A stretch of 64,000 nucleotides of DNA from Micromonospora chalcea (GCF_002926165.1 NZ_MAGP01000093.1:62001-126000), one strand, 5' to 3'. Counted from the first letter of the stretch, positions 18,633 to 27,816 are shown. The notes: a model not told the origin generated them from the letters alone. Numbers and translations: made by a program.

Positions 18633-19312
18633 GGCGTGTCCTGTCGATCATGGGAGCCAGATGACGGCAGCGATCAGGACGAGGCCGGCTCGGTAGAGGG
18701 ATGCGCGTTTGGCGTATCGCGTTGCCAGGTCACGCCACTGCTTGAGCCGGTTGAAGCAGCGTTCCACGACGTTGCGCTTCTTGTAGATCACCTTGTCGAA
18801 GGCCGGTGGTCGCCCGCCGTGGCTGCCCTTGGCGGCCCGGCGAGCGACCTGGTCGCTGCGTTCCGGGATGACGTGCCGGATCCCGCGCGATCGCAGGGCT
18901 CGCCGGGTCGAGTCATGTGCATAGCCCTTGTCCGCGATCAGCACCTCCGGTCGCTTGCGGGGCCGACCCGGCCCGGGCTCGTTGACGCGGATCGCGTCCA
19001 GCAGCGCCAACAGCTGCGGGTTGTCGCCGGCTTGGCCGGGGGTGAGCAGGATCGACAGCGGCCGTCCGCGTCCGTCGACCGCGAGGTGAATCTTCGTGCT
19101 CAACCCGCCGCGGGACCGGCCGATGGCCTCGCCATCTTGCGCACCAGGTTGCCGGGGAGCCCCCCTTTTTTGCGGGCGCCAGCGGCATGCTGGTGCGCCC
19201 GCACGATCGACGAGTCGATGCTGATCGTCCACTGCACCGGCGTGCCGTCGTCATGCACCTGCGCCGCCGCGAGGATCCGATCCCATGTCCCGTCAGCGGT
19301 CCAGCGCACCCG
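18633..19312 (-). pseudogene. IS5-family transposase, N-terminally truncated, two-frame
   Basis: The C-terminal DDE part (GGLSTKIHLAVDGRGRPL, LLTPGQAGDNPQL, VIADKGYAHD-like and ERCFNRLKQWRDLATRYAK) reads in one frame. The upstream part (RWTADGTWDRILAAAQ and SIDSSIVRAHQHAAGARKKG) reads in another. The switch lies at a run of A6G6 near 19165-19177 in the gene's sense, the type of slippery site used for programmed frameshifting in some IS5 elements. About 80 N-terminal residues, including the PWRDLP segment, are missing, so the copy is defective. The terminus near 18633 begins GGCGTGTCCTGTC. Confidence 0.75.
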
Positions 19313-19384
19313 CGGCCAACCAGCACGCCGGCAAGCCCGCCGGACCTTCACCTGGACCTAATCAACCCCATCTCAAACACGCAC

Positions 19385-19747
19385 TTAGTGGAATTCGTTG
19401 CGTTGGTGAGTCCGGTCACCGATCTGCTGGCCGTAGATATTGCCGGCCACATGCACGGTGGTCCCAGCGGGAGCCTCGCGGAGCAGATCGCGCGCCGCCG
19501 CAAGAACCGCCGGATCGCTGGCGGCCTCGGAGGCGACCAGATCCGCGCCGAGCAGTTCCTGCCACTGGCCCGGCAGGGTCTTGTCGGCGTACAGCTTCCC
19601 CTGGGCCTCGGGCCGGTCCGCGAAGAGCTCACGAAGCCGGTCCTTGAGCGCGGCATAGGCGTCCTGCACCGCGCTGCTCGCGGTCGCGCTCACACCGGCC
19701 GACGCGCCCGCCGCCAACGCCGTGACAATCAAATCCACCTCGGACAA
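19385..19747 (-). CDS. Bell-like helical effector with C-terminal RHIM-like amyloid motif
   Basis: A 120-residue protein. The N-terminal half is a hydrophobic helix plus amphipathic helices (SEVDLIVTALAAGASAGVSA, then AVQDAYAALKDRLRELF), like the Bell domains proposed as bacterial relatives of the fungal HeLo membrane-attacking domain. The last 18 residues, GNIYGQQIGDRTHQRNEF, match the G-x-Q-x-G-x-x-x-x-Q-x-N-x-F pattern of RHIM-like bacterial amyloid signalling motifs. TTG 19747 is chosen because GGAGG is 8 bases upstream; GTG 19753 is too close to it. It is divergent from a gene whose product carries the same motif several times, suggesting that amyloid templating links them. Membrane-directed toxicity is inferred from the family. 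Confidence 0.6.
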   Translation of the reverse strand: MSEVDLIVTALAAGASAGVSATASSAVQDAYAALKDRLRELFADRPEAQGKLYADKTLPGQWQELLGADLVASEAASDPAVLAAARDLLREAPAGTTVHVAGNIYGQQIGDRTHQRNEFH

Positions 19748-20061
19748 TGTCACCACCTCCTGACCACCAGTCAACCTCGGCCTTGCCACCCTTGACCAGC
19801 CGCCGATACGGTGAGCTCCGACGAGGCCGCTCGGGCGCGTCCCCCTACCGCCCAACGGTCCGACGAGGGCGACTGCATCGACGAGGGAATTGTCCCGGCC
19901 GGCAGGCTGCGGCCAGGAACTGCCTCGGTGGTGCCACCCCGACGCTGTCAATGTCCACGATGGCGGTGGCGGGCCCGCCCCGAAGGGGCGCCCGTCGGGT
20001 CGCCTTCGCCGTCGCCTCTGAATCCCGCTTCAGACAGGGGTACGTGCCGACAGGAGGAGTA
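19748..20061. other. Divergent intergenic region between the two amyloid-motif genes
   Basis: About 310 bases without a supported gene. It must hold the promoters of both flanking genes. I recognise the two Shine-Dalgarno sites (GGAGG at 19756-19760 for the minus gene, AGGAGG at 20052-20057 for the plus gene) and nothing else. Confidence 0.4.
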
Positions 20062-21291
20062 ATGGACGGCCACATCTTGATCCGCCTGTACTGGATCCCG
20101 CACGACGGCACCGGCCGCCTCCTGGTGCACCGGCACATGCCCGGCCGCCAAGAGTTCTGGGAATCGAGTCGAATCAGCGAGTCCACGGTGGCAAAGATCG
20201 ACGCCGGCGCGCAGGACACCACCGAATGGCGGCGCCTGCTGTGCGGCATGCCGCTGGGGACGCTCACCGTCACTACCGCTGCGGGGCCCGTCGCGCTGTA
20301 TCTACTGGGCCAAGAGGGCATGCGGGCCAGCCAGGCGCGGTTGGGTTTGGCACGGACGATCGCTGACGTGTCCATCCGGTCCTCGGAGGTGGCCGGCACC
20401 GTCGCGCTCGGCGACGGTCTGCTCAGCATCCCCCGGAGGGAGCGGCTGGCGGTGGGCATCCTGCCCGTCTTGCGCCGGACGCTCGCCGATCTAGCGCCGA
20501 CCCCCCGTCTGACCAGCCCGGCACTGAAACTTGCCGAACCCGGCGAAATCGTGCCAGCGCACGAACTTCGGTTGCGCCTTGCGCAGGTGATCCGATTGTA
20601 CGACGTCCGAGGTGGACAGATCGGGAACCACAACCTCCAGGTCAACCGCTTCGTGCTGCGTGGACCGAAGCAGAGACTGGACTTCGCGCCGGTGTTGCGG
20701 AACGCGCCGGTCAAGGCCGCGATGCACACGCTGCTGGCCGACCAGACCAACGCCCACCTTCGCCACGAGTTGGCCGACGCGCTCCGCCACGGCGCGACCG
20801 GATGGACCGTCAGCGCACAGCCACTCCTGCTGTCCGCGCGGAGCACACAGCCCGGTTTCTTCGAGCAACTGCTGGCCTTCGACGTGCACGGCCTGCAGGT
20901 CGGAAACCAAGGCACCCAGCACAACACGTTCGTCTACACGGTCGTCGCCGTCCCGACGGCCGCCGCCTTGCTCCGGGCCCACCCCGAGCTCGCCGTGGAC
21001 CTGGCCGACTACCTCTGTCCACCTGTAGGCGGCGATGGCGACCGAGGCGCGCTGCGTTCCCGGATCGACCACACGCTGGCAAACCTGAACGTCGACTGGG
21101 ACCGCAACCGCAACTGTAACTACGACAGCCCTCGTCCCGGCGCTGAGCTGCACGTGTTCCGCACGGACGGTATGACGGTCGGCCACCACAACCGGATCCG
21201 CACCGTCAAGGAGATCGCCATACACGCTGAACCTCAAGGGCTGCCACCGCACCGACCACCCGAGAGACGACACGGCATCGCCGGCCCCTGA
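20062..21291 (+). CDS. Protein with repeated RHIM-like motifs, partner of the Bell-like protein
   Basis: A 409-residue soluble protein with no recognised enzymatic motif. It carries two good RHIM-like segments, VRGGQIGNHNLQVNRF (about residues 182-197) and VHGLQVGNQGTQHNTF (about 275-290). A weaker third one, GMTVGHHNRIRTVKE, lies near 369. The two strong motifs each end a similar helical or beta module, so the protein looks internally duplicated. AGGAGG just upstream supports ATG 20062. Because the neighbouring divergent protein ends in the same motif, this one may act as the sensor, scaffold or regulator that seeds it. That role is inference; the motif resemblance is directly visible. Confidence 0.6.
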   Translation: MDGHILIRLYWIPHDGTGRLLVHRHMPGRQEFWESSRISESTVAKIDAGAQDTTEWRRLLCGMPLGTLTVTTAAGPVALYLLGQEGMRASQARLGLARTIADVSIRSSEVAGTVALGDGLLSIPRRERLAVGILPVLRRTLADLAPTPRLTSPALKLAEPGEIVPAHELRLRLAQVIRLYDVRGGQIGNHNLQVNRFVLRGPKQRLDFAPVLRNAPVKAAMHTLLADQTNAHLRHELADALRHGATGWTVSAQPLLLSARSTQPGFFEQLLAFDVHGLQVGNQGTQHNTFVYTVVAVPTAAALLRAHPELAVDLADYLCPPVGGDGDRGALRSRIDHTLANLNVDWDRNRNCNYDSPRPGAELHVFRTDGMTVGHHNRIRTVKEIAIHAEPQGLPPHRPPERRHGIAGP

Positions 21292-21351
21292 CCGGCATCG
21301 CCCCGCTGGCAGCTCGGGCGGCCACCCGCGGCGGGCCGGCGGGACGCTCCT

Positions 21352-22338
21352 ATGGGGACAGGCGGTCTGCGTGCCCGTCGTGAGGATCTGGTGCGGGGCG
21401 ACCGCTGGCAGGGCCTGCTCCTCGACGTCACCGCCGCGCCCCGGTGTCCCGGGATCGTGGTGGAGGTGACCGGGGGTGGGCGTCTGCAGATCCGGCAGGG
21501 GCCGACGGTGGTGTTCCTCGCTCGGCTCGACGCGGGCCACTACCACGTCGACTACCGGCGGCTGCCGGGCTACGACCCGATCTTGCCGCCAGTGCGGTCG
21601 GCGGATGCGCGGCGCATCGGCGGGGGCCCGGCAGAGGATCGTGGTTTGCGGTGGGTGTACCGGTTCGCGGATCTGCTCACCGCCAGCGGGGTGGGGCCGC
21701 TGTATCCGGGCCGGTGGTTGTTGCAGCCCAGCGCACCGAACCTGCGGTACGTGGAGGCAGCCGCGTCGGTCCGGAAATCTGCCGGGACCGCCGAGCGGTG
21801 GTCCGAGCTGCTGGTTGACGACGATGCGGGGCAGCTCGACTGGTACGTTCACGGCGGCAGCGGTCTCGTCCTGGCCATGCGTCCGATGTCCCGGGCCGAC
21901 GACGCGCGGGTGAAGAGCTACCGCAAGCAGGTCCGCAGCGGCACGCTGCCGCCGATCCTGTTGTGGTGGGTGAGCGTCCTCGACTCGTACCTTCTTCTCG
22001 ACGGGCACGATCGGCTGGCCGCCTGCCTGGCCGAGGTGGTCGAGCCACCCCTGATGACCCTGACGGCGGTTGTCGACGCCGACGAGGTGCAACGGTGCCA
22101 CGCCTGGTCGGTTCGCCGTCACGCCGAGACCAGCGCGCACATCGAGCGTGAGATCTCCAAGGGCACGCCAGGGGCCGCCGACGCGCTGGTGGCTGAGCGA
22201 GGGCGGTTCGCCGACGAACTCGTGGCACCGCAGCTTCGGGCGAAAACCAGCAGGGCCTGGATGCTCCCCGGCGGAGTGGCGCAGTGGGAGCATGTGGCAG
22301 CCGTGACCGATCTCGCCCGGGTAGAGAACCATCGTTGA
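21352..22338 (+). CDS. Hypothetical protein with a ParB-like segment
   Basis: A 328-residue protein. The segment SYLLLDGHDRLAACLAE resembles the DGHHR core of ParB/Srx-like N-terminal domains. An upstream proline-rich LPGYDPILPPV stretch and a C-terminal helical part are not recognised. No clear Shine-Dalgarno precedes ATG 21352. It sits just upstream of a HEAT-repeat gene in the same direction with a gap of about 110 bases, so the two may be co-transcribed. The function is not known. Confidence 0.6.
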   Translation: MGTGGLRARREDLVRGDRWQGLLLDVTAAPRCPGIVVEVTGGGRLQIRQGPTVVFLARLDAGHYHVDYRRLPGYDPILPPVRSADARRIGGGPAEDRGLRWVYRFADLLTASGVGPLYPGRWLLQPSAPNLRYVEAAASVRKSAGTAERWSELLVDDDAGQLDWYVHGGSGLVLAMRPMSRADDARVKSYRKQVRSGTLPPILLWWVSVLDSYLLLDGHDRLAACLAEVVEPPLMTLTAVVDADEVQRCHAWSVRRHAETSAHIEREISKGTPGAADALVAERGRFADELVAPQLRAKTSRAWMLPGGVAQWEHVAAVTDLARVENHR

Positions 22339-22448
22339 GATCGGCGGTTCACGAGACGGGCGGTTCAGGGGTGGCCGGGCCTGGTCAGCCTCGACGTCGG
22401 CCCGGAAAACCGGGTTCATCGCCATGAGTGGCGGGGCAGGATGTCGGG

Positions 22449-24038
22449 GTGATCTGGGGAAGACGTGACGGCCGGGCCCTCTCAGCTTTGCCGGTGGAGG
22501 AGGACGGGCTGCTTCCGGTGGTGCGAGTTGTGGTCGAGCACGGCGGGGCCGGTGGATGGGAGGCGTTGGACCGGTTGGTCGACGTGCTGCTTGAGGTCGA
22601 TGCTCATGGCGATGAGGTGGCGGCGCGATCGGCGTTGGCGCTGGTGACCGCTGCGCCCGGGCTGGTGGTTCGGCTCGACGAGCACGCGCGCTCGGCCCCG
22701 TGGTACGGCCGGCACCGACAACCCTCGTGGCGGCGGATCGCGGAACGGGCTTCTGCGCCGCCGTCGGGGCCGGTGACGACGGCGATGGCGAGCATGCATG
22801 GCGATGGGCGAGTCCGGGAGCGGGCGGTCGCGGCGATGATCGCCCGCCCATACACGGAGGCGATGCCGTTTCTGGTGGTGCGTACCGCCGACTGGGTGGC
22901 CCCGGTGCGGGATCGGGCACGGGCCGGAATCGCGCTGCTGCTCGCCGACGACGCTGATGTCTACCTGCCTGCAATCTTGCCGACGGCGCTGCGCATCGAG
23001 GCCCGCGCTCGCGCCGGCTTCGCGGTCGCCCAGGCGCGGGTGGCGGTGCTAGCGGCGACGGAGCAGTCGTGGCGCGGCCTGCTCGCCTCGGCTGGTCGCC
23101 GGGAGCGGCGCTTCGTCTTCGACACCGTGCTGGCGCGCGGTGGGCTGCGTATGCCGGAGCTGGTGACCTTGGCGGAGTCGGATCCGGACGTGTGGGTGCG
23201 AGCGCGGGCGGCGGAGGCGGCGTGCCGCGACGCGGTCTGGACCCGCCGGCATGATCTCCTGCGTCGGCTGGCTCGCTCGGCTCGGGCGGAGGTGCGGGTG
23301 GTGGCGTTGACCGGGCTGGCTCGGGCCGGTCAGGACGCCGACGTCGCCGGACACCTGGACGACGAGGCGCCGTTGGTGCGGGCCGTGGCCCGCGACGCGG
23401 CCCGCCGACTCGGTAGCGATGCGCGGGAGCACTACCGCGCGGGCGTTGACGCCGACGAGCCGGTCGTGGGGGCGATCGCCGGATTGGCCGAGACCGGCTC
23501 GGTGGCGGACGCCCCGCTGTTGCTTCGACTGCTCGGCCACGAGAAGCCGGAGGTCCGGGCTCAGGCGGTACGAGGTCTGCGGCTGCTGGACGCGGTCGTG
23601 GTGGGGGAGTTGGTGGCGTTGGTGCGGGATCCGTCGCCGGCGGTGGTGCGGGAGGTGACGCTGGCGCTGCGCCCGGTTGCCGGCGCGTTGCCGCCGGCCC
23701 TGCTGTGGGAGCTGCTCCGGGACGGCCGGGTGGAACTGCGGCGCGCCGGCTACAAACTCCTGCGCGGTCGTGGCGCCGGCGTGGAGCTGCAGGCGGCGTT
23801 GATCCTGGTCGCTGACATGGATAAGCGCCTGGCCGAGCGGGGCAAGGCCGATGCGACCCGCCTCGCCCGGGACGCAGCGGGCACGACTTGGCGCCGGGCC
23901 CTCCGACCGGAGTTACGGGTCACCGAGGCAGAGCGCGTTGAACTGCTCGCATTGGCGGCCCGAGCGGCGGCGATGCTCGGGGACGAGACCAGCCGGCAAA
24001 TCGCCCGGTGGATCGCGGACAGCGACCCCGTCGACTGA
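22449..24038 (+). CDS. HEAT-repeat protein
   Basis: A solenoid of about 529 residues made of Ala/Leu/Arg-rich helical repeats, for example LAESDPDVWVRARAAEAACR, HLDDEAPLVRAVARDAARRL and LGHEKPEVRAQAVRGLRLLD. These are typical HEAT or PBS-lyase-like repeats used for protein binding. GTG 22449 is preferred because AGGA lies 7 bases upstream; GTG 22428 is also possible. There is no signal peptide. It follows the ParB-like hypothetical gene and may form a unit with it. Confidence 0.7.
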   Translation: MIWGRRDGRALSALPVEEDGLLPVVRVVVEHGGAGGWEALDRLVDVLLEVDAHGDEVAARSALALVTAAPGLVVRLDEHARSAPWYGRHRQPSWRRIAERASAPPSGPVTTAMASMHGDGRVRERAVAAMIARPYTEAMPFLVVRTADWVAPVRDRARAGIALLLADDADVYLPAILPTALRIEARARAGFAVAQARVAVLAATEQSWRGLLASAGRRERRFVFDTVLARGGLRMPELVTLAESDPDVWVRARAAEAACRDAVWTRRHDLLRRLARSARAEVRVVALTGLARAGQDADVAGHLDDEAPLVRAVARDAARRLGSDAREHYRAGVDADEPVVGAIAGLAETGSVADAPLLLRLLGHEKPEVRAQAVRGLRLLDAVVVGELVALVRDPSPAVVREVTLALRPVAGALPPALLWELLRDGRVELRRAGYKLLRGRGAGVELQAALILVADMDKRLAERGKADATRLARDAAGTTWRRALRPELRVTEAERVELLALAARAAAMLGDETSRQIARWIADSDPVD

Positions 24039-24307
24039 CGAAGGCCAGATACTGGAAGGCCTCATCAACCCCGACGCTGGCAGGGCGACACCCTGGCCGT
24101 CGATCCGTGAAACGGCTACCGGCCTGAATGAGCACGATGACCGCGACAAGCGCGCGGCTTCGTCTGGCGAAGAGACGCGCCGCACCTGACACACGTGACA
24201 GCGCACTCGTCTATCGCCCCACCATCGAGGGATCGGCGGGCACGTCACGTGGATTGTCGTCGATTTCTACAGTGTGGTTGCGGGCGTACGGCAGGGAAGG
24301 GGCATCC

Positions 24308-24718
24308 ATGGGCATCTGCGTCGTGTGCCGGGCGGATCAGCGCACGATTGTGCTCATCAGCCGCTGGGGAGTCCCGCACGGTACCTCGGGGCACCAGGTC
24401 AACTTCCGCTGGAGCAGCGTGGTGGCCTGCCCGGAGTGTGGGGCTGGCCTTCTGGTGCGCTTCGATCACGATTGCTTCCACCCGCCGTGGGAGGAGCCGT
24501 GGGACATGGACTGGTCGTGGCCGGTCGACGCCGACGGGGTCCAGCGGCTGACGTCTGCCCTCGTCGGGTGCCCGGACCCGCTGCAGCCATCCTGCGAATG
24601 CCCCGCGCACCGCAGCTTGCGCGACACCACCGAGAGACCGCCACCGCGTGACGTCCCGGTGACGATCGTGCTGACCGAGGACGGGCTGCCGCACGTCCGG
24701 TCGGTAAACGATCTATAA
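24308..24718 (+). CDS. Small cysteine-rich (zinc-ribbon-like) hypothetical protein
   Basis: A 136-residue protein beginning MGICVVCRAD with further pairs CPECG and CECPAH, a plausible zinc-binding set. The middle is tryptophan-rich (PPWEEPWDMDWSWPV) and the tail reads VTIVLTEDGLPHVRSV. GGAAGGGG lies upstream of ATG 24308. Longer upstream readings lack such a site. Function is unknown. Confidence 0.6.
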   Translation: MGICVVCRADQRTIVLISRWGVPHGTSGHQVNFRWSSVVACPECGAGLLVRFDHDCFHPPWEEPWDMDWSWPVDADGVQRLTSALVGCPDPLQPSCECPAHRSLRDTTERPPPRDVPVTIVLTEDGLPHVRSVNDL

Positions 24719-25238
24719 GGCTGGCACGACCGGTGGATAGACGGTCAGACGTGGCGGACGTTGAACCTGGCCCCCCGTTTACCCCCCGAAAACCCAGGCC
24801 AATTGTTGGCGAAGAGTGACAAGAGCCGGTGACGTATTAGTGACGTCCTTGCAGCTCAACGACCATCTCAGGCAAGTAATGACAAGCCCGCTTCGGCTAC
24901 TTTCCGTTACAAGGGGTTTTGACAACCAATGACAAGTTCTGAGGGGGCTCGACAAGAGGTTCTTTTGGGTTCAAGTCTCCTCGTTCCCCGCGAGGGCTCC
25001 ATGCCTGGGCAACCACCGCGCGCGCCGTCGCGGTAGCCGCTATGAACAGGAGGAGTGATATCAGGGATGGGCACCTCGGCATGCTTTCCGGCGCGGCCCA
25101 AAACCTCCGAGTCGCCGGCGGAACTTCACGCCGATAATCTTCTGGATTGTATCCATCTACAGTGTAGTGCCGCCGGACAGCAGGGGAGTAGGAAGCATGC
25201 AGGGAAACCGGGTGACCCTGTGCGGTCTGATGTCTATC
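24719..25238. other. Gene-free stretch holding att-like repeat B
   Basis: No credible gene. It is mainly att-like repeat B (24737-24983), followed by about 250 bases in which I recognise nothing. It separates the solenoid/amyloid block from the defence cassette. Confidence 0.55.
24737..24983 (+). repeat. Att-like repeat B
   Basis: Nearly identical to repeat A (6961-7208) over its whole length, with scattered substitutions. It has the same CCCCCGTTTACCCCCC block, the paired TGACAA motifs, AACAAGGGG and the terminal GGGTTCAAGTC T-arm-like sequence. Same orientation as A, C and D. It marks the left edge of the 25-45.8 kb defence cassette. Confidence 0.65.
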
Positions 25239-27512
25239 TCACCCCCAGTGCTCTTCCTGGTACTTGATGAGGTCGTCGCCGTGGAGCTGTTTCGTCGCGT
25301 TGCCGACACGGACCCAGAAATCTGACGCGCCGGCGCCGCCCTTGGCCGGTTTGGCGAAGATGGCTCGGCCGGATGCCGCGACGCTGACTTGGCAAATCGT
25401 CTTGCCCGCGACCTGGGGGAACCGGATGCGTACGGTCTGCGCGGTCGAAGTGGACAGGCTGTCGTCGAGCAGCTGCCGGAGGAACAACTCGTAACCATCG
25501 GTGTTCTGCTTCGTGCCGAGCGTGGTGAAGTCGTCCGCGATGCCTAGGACCTGGCCGTCGTCCTCGACCCCGATGAGCAGGATGCCGCCCTCAGCGTTGA
25601 GGAAGCCGCACACGGTCTTGACGAGGATCTGCCCAAGCTTCGGGTCGTACTGGCTGGTGTGGGGGTTCCATCGGCCGCTGGACTTGAACTCCGTGGTCTG
25701 CGATTCACCCGCGGCGATCAGGTCCTCGGCGGTCGCCGGCACGTATCTCTTGCGCTCGCCGGCGAGGGTGTTGAAGGCGTCCCGGACCACCTGGGCGATG
25801 AGCTGGCGGCGTCGCTCGAGGAAGGTGGCGTAGTCCAGTTGCTCCCACCCGACTGGGAGTGCGTGCCAGCGGGACTGCCGGGTCAGGGTATCCGGATCGA
25901 TCACCTCCGCGATGCGGGGTAGGTAGTCGCGCGGGGCGTCAGCGTTGTTGCGCTCAGCTGCCGGCCATTCGACGTACGCCATGTTCGCGATCGCGTTGAT
26001 CTGCCGCGTCCCCGAGATACCCAGTGACTCAAGGTGCTTGCGGTGGAACAGGCGGTCGCGCTCAATGGAGCGCGGCGCCGCACCTGAGGGATCTAATAAA
26101 TCTTTCACGCGCAGGTCACTGAAGAGCACTTCGGCGTCGAGGATATTCAGCGCGGCGAGATAGGCGAAGAGCACCGGGGAGCGGGACGACGAGGTGTCCA
26201 GCCGGTTCGGCAGTGAGATGTCCCAGTAGTCCCCGGTGAAGTTCGCGGCGACGATGCGGTCCAGTTCCGCGACAAAGGCGGCAGCGTCGCCGGTTGAGAG
26301 GCCCGCGATTCGTCCCAGGTCGGATTCGAGCTGCGACTCCGGTGAGCTGGTATAGCGGCCGGTGGTGTGCGCCATGAAGAACCACCGTGCGATGACCGGA
26401 CGCAGGGCCGACACGTCGAGGCCAAAGTCATGCCGGCCGATCAGCCATAGCGTGTAGCTGAACAGAAGAGCGTTGTCCGACGTGATCATCTTGCGGCTGC
26501 GGAAGCCAGCATTGGCTACGCACTTGAGGAACTCGTGCCAACTGGCCAAGTCGAGCGCCTTCTCCTGCGCTGTGGCCAGGCGCTCGAACTGCTGCTGGCG
26601 GCGTTCAGGGCTGACCCGGCCAGTCTCAAGATCCTTGCCCCGCAGGATGTTGTAGACGTGCTGTAGCCGGGCGCGCCGGAACGCGACCGCGACGGCAACC
26701 CGCAACAGCTGGTCTGGGCTGGGGTCGAGGAACGGGTTGCGCGGGCTGGGGCCGGTCACAGTGGGATCGACGGCAGCCCGGCTGAAGTCCTCAAGCTGGC
26801 GGCGGCCCTTCTCCCAGTGCACCGACATCAAAGTGAGGATGAAGTCGGACTGGTTGAGCTTGACGCCCTCGGAGTTGATCCTGACGAAGATCTCGGCGAC
26901 CTGCTCCTCGTCGGCCGACGCGCCTAGCTCGACAACCTGGAACCGGAATTCGCGCAGGTCGCGCACGCGGTCGATGCGTTCCTCAAGATCGTCCTTGAAC
27001 GTGTCTGACAGATCCTGGTCCGTCGCCTGGTCCAGCCGGTCGAAGAACTGACGCACGGTGGTCTTGTAACCGCTCGACCAGAGCGTCGTGATGTCCGGGA
27101 TGAAGTGAGCGTCGCGCTCGATGGCCGCGTCGGTCACCTCGAAGGTTTGATCTTCGGGGCGGAAGGCGATGCGAATGCGGCGCTGCTCGAACGACTTGGT
27201 GAGGACAGGACGGCCGGTGAGTACAGCAAAAAGTGAGGTCAACCGCTGTTGACCGTCAACGATCAAGAGTTGCGGTGCCCGGCTGGCGGACTCCAAGCCG
27301 ATCTGGCGGGTGCCGACCTCCGCGCCGGTCTCCCAGAACATCAGCGTGCCAATGGGGTAGCCGCGGTACATCGAGTCAAATAGATCCCGCGTCTTGGCGG
27401 CGGACCAGACGAAGGGCCGCTGAATGTCGGGCAGGCCGATGCGTCCGACTTTGATGTCCTCGATCAGGTGGTTCAACGAGTAACCGGTGTCGCGGTACAG
27501 GGTGGGCGGCAC
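25239..27512 (-). CDS. DUF262 (GmrS/ParB-like) protein fused to a C-terminal AlbA_2 domain
   Basis: A 757-residue protein. Residues about 10-250 are a DUF262 domain, with GLPDIQRPFVWS and LLIVDGQQRLTSLF, the ParB-like core of the GmrSD type IV restriction family. A long helical middle follows. From about residue 600 the AlbA_2 (Schlafen-like DNA/nucleotide-binding) domain is clear: GESQTTEFKSSGRWN and GFLNAEGGILLIGVEDDG. It lacks a recognisable GmrD DUF1524 HNH domain, so any nuclease activity would have to come from the DUF262 part or a partner. It is divergent from the Wadjet-like operon and probably acts in defence against foreign DNA. Confidence 0.8.
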   Translation of the reverse strand: MPPTLYRDTGYSLNHLIEDIKVGRIGLPDIQRPFVWSAAKTRDLFDSMYRGYPIGTLMFWETGAEVGTRQIGLESASRAPQLLIVDGQQRLTSLFAVLTGRPVLTKSFEQRRIRIAFRPEDQTFEVTDAAIERDAHFIPDITTLWSSGYKTTVRQFFDRLDQATDQDLSDTFKDDLEERIDRVRDLREFRFQVVELGASADEEQVAEIFVRINSEGVKLNQSDFILTLMSVHWEKGRRQLEDFSRAAVDPTVTGPSPRNPFLDPSPDQLLRVAVAVAFRRARLQHVYNILRGKDLETGRVSPERRQQQFERLATAQEKALDLASWHEFLKCVANAGFRSRKMITSDNALLFSYTLWLIGRHDFGLDVSALRPVIARWFFMAHTTGRYTSSPESQLESDLGRIAGLSTGDAAAFVAELDRIVAANFTGDYWDISLPNRLDTSSSRSPVLFAYLAALNILDAEVLFSDLRVKDLLDPSGAAPRSIERDRLFHRKHLESLGISGTRQINAIANMAYVEWPAAERNNADAPRDYLPRIAEVIDPDTLTRQSRWHALPVGWEQLDYATFLERRRQLIAQVVRDAFNTLAGERKRYVPATAEDLIAAGESQTTEFKSSGRWNPHTSQYDPKLGQILVKTVCGFLNAEGGILLIGVEDDGQVLGIADDFTTLGTKQNTDGYELFLRQLLDDSLSTSTAQTVRIRFPQVAGKTICQVSVAASGRAIFAKPAKGGAGASDFWVRVGNATKQLHGDDLIKYQEEHWG

Positions 27513-27816
27513 AGCCGGTGCTCCTCGGGACGACGGGCGGCGTGGACGATCGGCGCTACGCGTTGGTCACTACTTGTACCACGCTGTGCCGCTCTCTAAG
27601 CACCTCCAACTGTCGACACCGCTGGAGTCTTCGTAGGCGCGCTTAACGTGCCCGGCGATGTCGTTCTGATCCGGATCGGACGGTGCCAGTCCGAATTCCG
27701 TCTCAGGCATGCTCGGCCCTTCGGCGAGAACCCACATCGCGCAACACGACACGCATCGCATCCCGCAGATGAAGGGTCTCCTGCTTGCTGGCTGGTCGCG
27801 ATATTGTCGACCTCCT
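27513..27816. other. Divergent intergenic region before the Wadjet-like operon
   Basis: About 300 bases between two divergent defence units. It may hold one small gene (27570-27710) and must contain the promoters for both sides. No palindromic operator is obvious to me. Confidence 0.35.
27570..27710 (-). CDS. Possible 46-residue acidic protein
   Basis: Begins MPETEFGLAPSDPDQNDIAG and ends ESGTAWYK. It lies 57 bases upstream of the DUF262-AlbA_2 gene in the same direction. The composition looks protein-like, but the Shine-Dalgarno is weak and no family is recognised. It could be non-coding leader sequence. Confidence 0.3.
   Translation of the reverse strand: MPETEFGLAPSDPDQNDIAGHVKRAYEDSSGVDSWRCLESGTAWYK

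Noticed and set aside
20491..22974. 827-codon minus-strand frame spanning three plus-strand genes
   Set aside because: It crosses several supported genes and has proline- and arginine-rich shadow composition.
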